Source: Flavobacterium psychrophilum (GTDB taxonomy: Bacteria; Bacteroidota; Bacteroidia; Flavobacteriales; Flavobacteriaceae). From it: 5,148 nt of DNA. This document shows, one piece after another, positions 1 to 4,951 of this stretch. The number at the start of each line of letters is the position of its first letter. Position 1 is the first letter of the stretch. Below the pieces are notes generated by a model. That model ran no database searches. It was not told the origin of the DNA and worked only from the letters and a program-made list of their open reading frames with translations. Location: NCBI GenBank assembly GCA_003243255.1, contig QFQM01000284.1, positions 1 to 5,148 on the forward strand, written 5' to 3'. The translations under genes were made by a program, and so were the position numbers.

Positions 1-644
1 TGGAAGCAGATGGCAACAAATGGTACGTGTACGAATACGAGATCCGCAAAAACTATATTAAAGATCACCCGGCAAGCCCCATCAGCGCCCGCGAGCTGGT
101 AATGTATACCAATAGCAAAACATTGGCAGAGTGTACAAAATACTATGAAGCCCTTGCTCCTAAGATCAAAGCATCCGAGCAAGGCAATGAAGCAGCAGAG
201 CGCCTTGCTATCCTGAACACGGTAGAAGTGGGTAAGCCTGCGTTGGCCTTTAGCCAAAACGATGTAGACGGAAAAGCCATCACGCTGGAGTCCTACAAAG
301 GCAAATATGTGCTGCTGGAATTTTGGGCAAGCTGGTGTGGCCCTTGTCGCGCTGAGAATCCCAACCTGCTGAAACAAAAAGAACTATTTGGCAATAAAGG
401 TTTCAATATATTGGGTGTATCACTCGATAAGGCAAAAGACCCTTGGGTAAAAGCCATTGAAAAAGACGGCCTTACCTGGACACAGGTATCCGATCTGCAA
501 GGCTGGAACAATGCCGTGGCCGTTATGTATGGCATCAAGGCAGTACCCGCCAACTTCCTGATTGATCCTTCCGGAAAGATCATTGCACAGGACCTGCGTG
601 GAGAAGCCCTCAATAAAAAATTAAAAGAGTTATTCCAACCCTAA
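1..644 (+). CDS. TlpA-like thiol-disulfide oxidoreductase (5' end cut off by window)
   Basis: This is the 3' part of a gene for an envelope thioredoxin-fold protein that reduces or exchanges disulfides in exported proteins. The frame is open from base 3 with no stop, so the gene begins outside the window; the GTG at 27 is an internal valine, not a convincing start. In the 213 visible residues, about the first 75 are helical and charged, as expected for the linker that follows a DUF4369-type N-terminal domain in Bacteroidota homologs. An AhpC/TSA-Redoxin domain follows. The active site WCGPC is at residues 111-115 (both cysteines encoded at 336-347), preceded by FWAS as in TlpA/ResA. The cis-proline loop AVPANFLID has its proline at residue 182. 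The C-terminus LKELF closes the fold normally. Base composition is balanced, unlike the genes to the right. A strong terminator follows, so it is not co-transcribed with the regulator downstream. Family assignment is firm; the substrate is unknown. Confidence 0.93.
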   Translation, partial: EADGNKWYVYEYEIRKNYIKDHPASPISARELVMYTNSKTLAECTKYYEALAPKIKASEQGNEAAERLAILNTVEVGKPALAFSQNDVDGKAITLESYKGKYVLLEFWASWCGPCRAENPNLLKQKELFGNKGFNILGVSLDKAKDPWVKAIEKDGLTWTQVSDLQGWNNAVAVMYGIKAVPANFLIDPSGKIIAQDLRGEALNKKLKELFQP

Positions 645-714
645 CCCCTAAAATCCATATTCCTTTAACCCTTACAACAATCCCCCCTGGCAGTTTCCCG
701 TTGCTGCAGAAGAC

Positions 715-752
715 AAAAAGCAGTCTCAATTAGATTTGAGACTGCTTTTTTT
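715..752 (+). terminator. Intrinsic terminator of the TlpA-like gene
   Basis: A perfect 15-bp inverted repeat (arms 715-729 and 736-750, loop TTAGAT) is followed by a run of seven T (746-752). The five A at the start of the left arm pair with the T run, so the hairpin could also work in the opposite direction. It lies 70 bp after the TlpA-like stop codon and isolates that gene from the regulator. Confidence 0.92.
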
Positions 753-1088
753 ATAGGAAAAACCAATACGTTTCTGCTTGATATAAATGCGTGATAATTA
801 ATCCCGTAATGTTATTTGCTGAGGTTGTCCAGCTGATGTCGGGTTAATAGAATACCCTTAATAAGTAGTTTCTTTAAAGTTTTTTTAGTGCTGTGTTCAG
901 TAAGAATGTTCTAAATTTATAGAACTACTATTCTAATCCCCTTTTATTGTATTCTCAATGTTCCATTTCTAAACGGAGGCGAACCGCTTTGGAAGTGGAG
1001 CTAAAGTGCTGCATACAGCAGTATAGTTATTGTTTATTGGTAAGGCATTTTTAGTTCGGTAACCATTTATCCATTAAACTTTATTCTG
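753..1088. other. Gene-free upstream region of the AraC-type regulator
   Basis: I see no coding frame of credible length on either strand here. The stretch is A+T-rich and holds the nested inverted repeat at 903-934 and a small 5-bp inverted repeat (1007-1011 and 1016-1020, loop CATA). A leader motif ATTAAACTTTATT (1073-1085) ends three bases before the regulator's ATG and recurs before two other genes. No exact Bacteroidota TAnnTTTG -7 box is present; the nearest is TAAATTTA at 912-919, inside the inverted repeat and seven of eight in match. The regulator's promoter is probably here but cannot be placed with confidence. Confidence 0.55.
903..934. promoter_or_regulatory. Nested inverted repeat, candidate operator of the regulator gene
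   Basis: The inner arms GTTCTA (908-913) and TAGAAC (920-925) are a perfect inverted repeat around a 6-bp A/T spacer. The outer arms AGAAT (903-907) and ATTCT (930-934) also pair, with TACT (926-929) bulged out. The near -7 box TAAATTTA overlaps its centre, which would suit autoregulation. There is no T run after it, so it is not a terminator. GTTCT half-sites recur at 2177 and 2189 upstream of the MauE-like gene. That this is a binding site is inference. Confidence 0.35.
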
Positions 1089-2069
1089 ATGCTACTATCA
1101 GAGTACGCAGGCCTGTTGTCTTTAACCGACAATATGGTACCCGCTTCCTTGCAAGACTATGTACTTCCTTCAATACCCTGCCAGGGAGTTTCCTACGTTT
1201 GTGGCGATTGGCTGCAGCAGGAAATCAAGGGACCCCGTTTTACACTACAATATTGCGTTTGCCGTGTTTCCAGCCCCGACAAATTGATCAGCCCCGACAA
1301 CCTCAACGTTCCTTATCTGCAGGTTGCTTTGGCCAATACCTTACAATATGATGTAGAGGGACTTGAGCGACTTACCTTTTACGAGCACAGATACAACCTG
1401 GTATATGTGCGTGGAGCTGTAAAGACTTACTTTTTTACACCGGGACGTGTCAGCGCCTTTATTACTATATATATACCACCTGATGAAGTAAAAGAGCGCC
1501 TTTCCCTCCACAGCGCCTTCGAACTCTTTGTGAGGCAGTATCACCAGAATAAGCCCCACACCCTGTTTCATGAACACCCCATGAGCGATCTGAGCATAAT
1601 GCGCAGGTTGTATGATATATTATATGGGCTGGCGACAGCGAGTATGCAGGAGCAGTCGGATATGTCTATATATGACCTCGTAGACCATATATTCAGAAAG
1701 CGGATCAATGGACATCACCAGGGGCTGGCGATCAAGGAGAAAGATATACCGCGCGTATATGCTGCCAGGGATTATTTGATACAACGGCTTGGGCAAAAGA
1801 TAGATATCGATGAAGTCGCTAAGGAGGCGGGATTAAAGACACGTACACTCAAAGAGTATTTTTATCGCTTCTATGGAGTTACCATTGCAGATTACCTCAA
1901 GAGCGTAAAAATGGATTATGCCCGTTATCAATTGGTACATACAGATAAGAGCGTAAAAGAGATTGCAGCTGCCCTGGGATTTGGTGAAGCATCTTTCTCC
2001 AAAACCTTCACCAGCTATTTCGGGGAAACCCCTACACTTTACCGAAAGAACATAAAAAAGATGGTATAA
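1089..2069 (+). CDS. AraC-family transcriptional regulator
   Basis: This is a 326-residue DNA-binding regulator with the usual sensor-then-DNA-binding order. The C-terminal AraC/XylS domain spans about residues 222-322. The first helix-turn-helix is at about 239-263 (IDEVAKEAGLKTRTLKEYF), and the second at about 289-312 contains VKEIAAALGFGEASFSKTF. The closing GETPTLYRKN matches the family's usual G-x-TP-xx-YR ending. The N-terminal 220 residues match no sensor domain I recognise; they hold four cysteines (C31, C38, C56, C58), all before residue 60. ATG at 1089 is the only in-frame ATG after the stop at 1041-1043, and the domain layout fits. No Shine-Dalgarno sequence is seen. It lies 294 bp before the MauE-like gene on the same strand with no terminator between them, so it may control that group. 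The inducer is unknown. Confidence 0.93.
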   Translation: MLLSEYAGLLSLTDNMVPASLQDYVLPSIPCQGVSYVCGDWLQQEIKGPRFTLQYCVCRVSSPDKLISPDNLNVPYLQVALANTLQYDVEGLERLTFYEHRYNLVYVRGAVKTYFFTPGRVSAFITIYIPPDEVKERLSLHSAFELFVRQYHQNKPHTLFHEHPMSDLSIMRRLYDILYGLATASMQEQSDMSIYDLVDHIFRKRINGHHQGLAIKEKDIPRVYAARDYLIQRLGQKIDIDEVAKEAGLKTRTLKEYFYRFYGVTIADYLKSVKMDYARYQLVHTDKSVKEIAAALGFGEASFSKTFTSYFGETPTLYRKNIKKMV

Positions 2070-2127
2070 CCGTCAATTTGGATAAGAGATAATGCATTTT
2101 GGATGATGGAACCCTTGTTGGTGAGTG

Positions 2128-2135
2128 TATCTTTG
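2128..2135 (+). promoter_or_regulatory. Candidate Bacteroidota -7 promoter box
   Basis: TATCTTTG matches the Bacteroidota primary-sigma -7 consensus TAnnTTTG exactly. The nearest upstream TTTG (2098-2101) is 26 bp away, longer than the roughly 19-21 bp usual for the -33 element, so the match may be chance. If real, it would start a transcript with a leader of about 220 bases before the MauE-like gene. Confidence 0.3.
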
Positions 2136-2176
2136 ATCTGCAATTACGTCGCAACACTCCGTCAACATTCAGAAAC

Positions 2177-2200
2177 GTTCTTATAAAAGTTCTAAAAACA
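2177..2200. repeat. 12-bp tandem repeat with GTTCT cores, candidate regulator site
   Basis: GTTCTTATAAAA (2177-2188) is followed directly by GTTCTAAAAACA (2189-2200), with 9 of 12 positions identical. The start-to-start distance of 12 bp is roughly one helical turn. AraC-type proteins commonly bind directly repeated half-sites, one per helix-turn-helix. The same GTTCTAAA string occurs in the inverted repeat upstream of the AraC-type gene (908-915). Binding is inferred only. Confidence 0.3.
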
Positions 2201-2281
2201 TGTTGTTCCGCTGACGCAAACAACAAACTACCCCCTTTCCAACAACCAAAGTTATATGATTTGGTGGCTAACCGGTAAGTA

Positions 2282-2293
2282 ATTGCCGGCAAT
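2282..2293. repeat. 12-bp perfect palindrome
   Basis: ATTGCCGGCAAT is a perfect palindrome, 70 bp upstream of the MauE-like start, in an otherwise A+T-rich stretch. It has no loop and no T run, so it resembles a dimeric protein-binding site more than a terminator. No regulator is assigned to it. Confidence 0.3.
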
Positions 2294-2363
2294 AGTGCCA
2301 GATGTGAGACTTATATTCTGTGTTCAACAAACGAAGTAGTAACTATTAAACCTTATTAGTCCA

Positions 2364-2840
2364 ATGGAAGCAACTACTGCCGTCGCTTTGCCCAAAAAGG
2401 CGAAAAGATTTGCCATCAAACGTACCCTCGTTGTCGAGATCATATCATCCCTCTTGATTCTCTTATTCATGTATGCGGCAGTCAGTAAACTGCTTGATTA
2501 CGAAACTTTCAAAGTCCAATTAAGTAAATCTCCATTTATTACTCAATTCGCCGGTGTTACTGCCTGGTCTTTACCAGTAGGCGAGATTCTTGTGGGGTTG
2601 GCGTTGACTTTTAAGAAAACACGACTAGTAGGTTTATATGCTTCCCTCTTCTTAATGACAATGTTTACGGCTTATATCTGGACAATGCTTCATTATAGTT
2701 ATTATATACCGTGTAGCTGTGGTGGGATATTGTCTAAAATGGATTGGAATACACATTTTTGGTTTAATCTTGGATCTGTTATGCTTTCGATAATGGGGAT
2801 AATCACCTTTGTGAACGATAAAAGAAACAGAATAATATAA
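2364..2840 (+). CDS. MauE/DoxX-like redox-associated membrane protein
   Basis: This is a 158-residue inner-membrane protein with four predicted membrane segments (about residues 22-43, 63-82, 87-110 and 132-150) after a basic cytoplasmic start (KKAKRF, then KR). The first segment ends in AAVSKLLDYETF, the K-L-x-D-x-x-x-F pattern of the MauE/DoxX group. The second contains SLPVGEILVGLAL, the usual P-x-x-E-x-x-x-G. Between segments 3 and 4 lies PCSCGG, with C117 and C119, the cysteine motif typical of MauE-like proteins. In methylotrophs MauE is needed, together with the thioredoxin-like MauD, to mature the disulfide-rich methylamine dehydrogenase small subunit. No methylamine genes are present here, so a role in disulfide handling is inferred and the mauE symbol is withheld. 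The stop is 10 bp before the next gene, indicating an operon. Base use becomes A+T-rich in its second half. Confidence 0.85.
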   Translation: MEATTAVALPKKAKRFAIKRTLVVEIISSLLILLFMYAAVSKLLDYETFKVQLSKSPFITQFAGVTAWSLPVGEILVGLALTFKKTRLVGLYASLFLMTMFTAYIWTMLHYSYYIPCSCGGILSKMDWNTHFWFNLGSVMLSIMGIITFVNDKRNRII

Positions 2841-2850
2841 TCCACGGGCT

Positions 2851-3888
2851 ATGAAAATATTTAGAAAGCATATTTTTTTAATGACAGGAATAGTTATGGC
2901 CGCTATATTATTAGTTGTCGTCTTGTCATGGTCTGCATTGCAACCCATAAAAAAAAATAAAGGATTTAGTAGGGTATTTTCCATTGAAGCGATTAAGCAG
3001 ATATCCGTAATGGAAAAAAAGGCAGACATTATTGACTTTGCCGGGTATACAGAGAACCATTTATATTTTAAAACAAAAAGACCAGATACCATACTTGTTA
3101 TCGATAATGATCTTAAAAACATTAAGTCAATTTTTTTGAAAGTACCTGACGATAGGTCCATTTACAGCCGGTTTACTAGTGTGGTTGATTCTCCTTATGT
3201 TCATATCCTTGCTGGAAATACACCCGCAATTATTACGGGCAAGTTGGAAGGTGATGTCAGTGTGCATAGATTCCCTAATACTTTATTTACACGTGTAGCT
3301 CTGATAAGCGGAAATCTGTTCGCACTTCGGATGGTTGATAAAACTGATCAAATTTTTGCCAAGGCTAACCCTTTGACTGGTCAGGTGACCAAAGAAAATA
3401 ATGTTTCTGAAAAAAATCATGATGCAGGTATTTCAACGGATGGGGTTTTACATTATGATAAGGCCTCAAATTTTTTAGTCTATGTGTATCATTATAAGAA
3501 TGAAATATTATTGATGGATACGGGGTTGAATGTCATTAATAAGGTAAAGACTGTTGATATAAATACTTCTTCTGAAATAATTGCTGGAGATGTAAAATCT
3601 AAAAGTATAATTACGAATTTAACTCCTAAACGGGTTTTGAATGCGGTAAGCTGTGTGTGGGGCGGGTCTTTGTACAACAATTCCCGGGTTTTCTCTGATA
3701 ACGAAGCTGCTGAAACTGTTACTCAGAACTCTGTGATTGATGTTTATAATATAAAAGATGGGTCATATCAGAAAAGCTTCTATATACCTAACTATAAAGG
3801 GCAAAAGGTAAATAAGTTTAAAGTTGTTCATGATAAGGTTTTTGCTATTTATAAAGATTTTGTAGTTGCATACAACATAGCTTTTTAG
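2851..3888 (+). CDS. Membrane-anchored protein of unknown function, probably a beta-propeller
   Basis: I do not recognise a named family in this 345-residue protein. A basic start (MKIFRKH) and one hydrophobic segment (about residues 8-28) act as a signal anchor or uncleaved signal peptide. There is no lipobox cysteine, so it is not a lipoprotein. The remaining 315 residues would be periplasmic. They show repeated short strands ending in aliphatic-D-x-x-L/G turns, for example HLYFKT with ILVIDNDLKNI (70-91), LFALRM (156-161), EILLMDTGLNVINKV (218-232), SVIDVYNIKDGSYQKSF (294-310) and KVFAIYKDFVVAYNI (329-343). The pattern suggests the blades of a six-bladed propeller of the kind common in Bacteroidota envelope proteins. 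The only cysteine is C268. The gene follows the MauE-like gene by 10 bp and precedes the small CX7C protein by 29 bp, so all three are probably one operon. Composition is strongly A+T-rich. The coding call is firm; the fold is tentative. Confidence 0.82.
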   Translation: MKIFRKHIFLMTGIVMAAILLVVVLSWSALQPIKKNKGFSRVFSIEAIKQISVMEKKADIIDFAGYTENHLYFKTKRPDTILVIDNDLKNIKSIFLKVPDDRSIYSRFTSVVDSPYVHILAGNTPAIITGKLEGDVSVHRFPNTLFTRVALISGNLFALRMVDKTDQIFAKANPLTGQVTKENNVSEKNHDAGISTDGVLHYDKASNFLVYVYHYKNEILLMDTGLNVINKVKTVDINTSSEIIAGDVKSKSIITNLTPKRVLNAVSCVWGGSLYNNSRVFSDNEAAETVTQNSVIDVYNIKDGSYQKSFYIPNYKGQKVNKFKVVHDKVFAIYKDFVVAYNIAF

Positions 3889-3917
3889 CCAGGGATGTTA
3901 CTTTAGAATATAGATCT

Positions 3918-4307
3918 ATGATAAGAAAAAAACTAATGCTAGCTACAGTATTGTGCATTTTATTAAGCATTACTTCTTCGTATAAAGTATCAAAGGTGAA
4001 TCTGTGGCAAGTGTATGAAGTTTGGGGAATATGCCCGGAACAGGTATGGAATCCATATTTTTCCCCTCCTGATTATGCTGATTTATATCCTGCTATTAAT
4101 GAAGTGCTATACTATGGAACAGCTTCAATAACAAACTTAGGTTATGCGAATCTGGAAGATTATAGACGAAACTATAGTAACGGAGAACTTTGGTGTAGCC
4201 CCAATAATGAGTTTATATGTATGGCTTATGTGATACATAATTTTACTAATCCTAATGAGGGTTATGTGCTTGATTTGCTTGAGGGGGATTTTGAACACTT
4301 TGAATAA
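3918..4307 (+). CDS. Small exported protein with CX7C pair (paralog 1)
   Basis: I do not recognise a named family in this 129-residue protein. It starts with a signal peptide: basic MIRKK, a hydrophobic core to about residue 18, and a likely cleavage after TSS at residue 21. C13 lies inside the core and does not form a lipobox. The mature part begins with K23-x3-V27 and YEVW at 33-36, and near the C-terminus has NGELWCSPNNEFICMAYV with C93 and C101. The same blocks sit in the protein encoded at 4508-4882, so the two are paralogs. The mature part is acidic and rich in Y, N and P, and C39 is an extra cysteine absent from the paralog. It lies 29 bp after the propeller-like gene and is the last of the tight group. 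It may be a redox-matured secreted protein or peptide precursor served by the MauE-like protein. It resembles the small exported DUF6520-like proteins of Bacteroidota only in general design. Confidence 0.78.
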   Translation: MIRKKLMLATVLCILLSITSSYKVSKVNLWQVYEVWGICPEQVWNPYFSPPDYADLYPAINEVLYYGTASITNLGYANLEDYRRNYSNGELWCSPNNEFICMAYVIHNFTNPNEGYVLDLLEGDFEHFE

Positions 4308-4507
4308 TCGGGTATGAAATAAGCTTTCAGTAATCTGATAGCATAGAGATATTCTACTGTTGGGCCTTAATGTGGAAGCCGGTTTTAGTTGCAAATGAAA
4401 CTGGTATAACGGATGTTGTCTGCCCCCGTTAGATGGAAGTGGTAGAGAAGGGGAAACCGAAAACCTTTATAAAAGAGTAGGACTTTTTAACTATTAATCT
4501 TTCTATT
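4308..4507. other. Spacer between the two small-protein paralogs
   Basis: I see no gene here. GCTTTCAG (4323-4330) and CTGATAGC (4335-4342) form an 8-bp hairpin with one mismatch and a TAAT loop shortly after the first paralog's stop. It lacks a T run, so it is at best a weak processing or 3'-end signal. A leader-like ATTAATCTTTCTATT (4493-4507) touches the next ATG, and TAACTATTAA (4488-4497) is identical to 2340-2349 before the MauE-like gene. This suggests that the second paralog has its own transcript. No exact TAnnTTTG box was found. Confidence 0.45.
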
Positions 4508-4882
4508 ATGAAAAAGTTACCAATTAGCCTGGTTGCCATTCTTGCTATCGTTTTTGCAGTTTCAAGTGCATTTAAAACTAAAAGTGTAAAATTTGCTCCT
4601 GCATATGAAATGTGGAAGTACAATGCTACTCAACAAACTGCTTCTGGAATAGCTGTTAATGATCATTCAGACTTTTTGTCTATTCAGAGCTCTCTGACAC
4701 AAACTCCTGTTGCTTCAACTTCTGGCGAAACTATCCCCCAGTTCCTTAGCAATAACGATCTGGAGTGCGATCCTGAAGGTGACGAATACATTTGTGTTGC
4801 TAAAGTTCTGCGTGATGTTGCTAGCCCAAGCAGTGCTGATGTGATTGTAGCTTTCGAAATAGGCGCATTGACAGAATTATAA
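4508..4882 (+). CDS. Small exported protein with CX8C pair (paralog 2)
   Basis: This 124-residue protein has no name I recognise. MKK and a hydrophobic run (about residues 5-18) form a signal peptide, with a likely cleavage after SSA at residue 21. The mature part starts FKTKSV, then PAYEMW with Y33, E34 and W36 at exactly the numbers used in the protein of 3918-4307. The middle (about 40-80) is low in complexity and rich in S, T, Q and N. The C-terminal block NNDLECDPEGDEYICVAKV carries C87 and C96 and matches the paralog's block apart from one extra residue between the cysteines. There are no other cysteines, so a single internal disulfide is likely. Codon use is less A+T-rich than in paralog 1, closer to the flanking housekeeping-style genes. 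A 200-bp leader region and a strong hairpin terminator suggest a separate and possibly abundant transcript. A role as redox substrate of the MauE-like protein is inferred from position only. Confidence 0.8.
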   Translation: MKKLPISLVAILAIVFAVSSAFKTKSVKFAPAYEMWKYNATQQTASGIAVNDHSDFLSIQSSLTQTPVASTSGETIPQFLSNNDLECDPEGDEYICVAKVLRDVASPSSADVIVAFEIGALTEL

Positions 4883-4894
4883 TTGAATAAGTAC

Positions 4895-4940
4895 ATTTAA
4901 AAGATACCTGTCACATTTATGTGACAGGTATCTTTTAAAT
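4895..4940. terminator. Long perfect hairpin, bidirectional terminator between convergent genes
   Basis: The arms at 4895-4915 and 4920-4940 are perfect reverse complements over 21 bp around a TTTA loop. The stem base is A+T-rich (TTTAAAAGAT against ATCTTTTAAA), giving a short T stretch on either strand. It lies 12 bp after the second small-protein gene and 11 bp before the stop of the minus-strand gene, so it can end both transcripts. The T run is only four long, but stem length and position make the call secure. Confidence 0.88.
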
Positions 4941-4951
4941 AACTGATGATT

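Larger units (their letters stand above)
2070..2363. other. Spacer between the regulator and the MauE-like group
   Basis: I see no gene here. The stretch holds four things that look regulatory: an exact TAnnTTTG box (2128-2135), a 12-bp tandem repeat with GTTCT cores (2177-2200), a 12-bp palindrome (2282-2293), and the leader motif ATTAAACCTTATT (2345-2357) just before the MauE-like start. No intrinsic terminator follows the regulator, so read-through into the group is possible. A minus-strand open frame across 2032-2292 has no recognisable content and is not called. Confidence 0.5.

Noticed and set aside
293..613. A 106-codon minus-strand open frame inside the TlpA-like gene
   Set aside because: It is antisense to a well-matched thioredoxin domain and its product has no recognisable features.
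27..644. GTG at 27 as the start of the TlpA-like gene
   Set aside because: The frame stays open to the left window edge and the N-terminal domain usual for these proteins is missing, so the gene is cut by the window.
968..990. tRNA T-arm-like string on the minus strand (GCGGTTCGCCTCCG)
   Set aside because: No acceptor, D or anticodon stems could be paired around it, so it is a chance resemblance.
2364..2840. Naming this gene mauE of a methylamine-utilisation cluster
   Set aside because: The family resemblance is good, but no methylamine dehydrogenase subunits, MauD or cofactor genes are in the window. Bacteroidota carry many MauE-like proteins in other contexts.
2652..3161. A 169-codon open frame on the minus strand
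   Set aside because: It lies wholly antisense to the MauE-like and propeller-like genes, which show clear membrane and domain patterns. Its own translation has no recognisable motif or sensible domain order.
3918..3958. Possible lipobox at C13 of the first small protein
   Set aside because: The preceding residues TVL do not fit [LVI][ASTVI][GAS]C and the hydrophobic core continues past the cysteine, so ordinary signal-peptide cleavage near residue 21 fits better.
4323..4342. Hairpin after the first small protein as an intrinsic terminator
   Set aside because: The stem has a mismatch, is only 8 bp, and has no T run.
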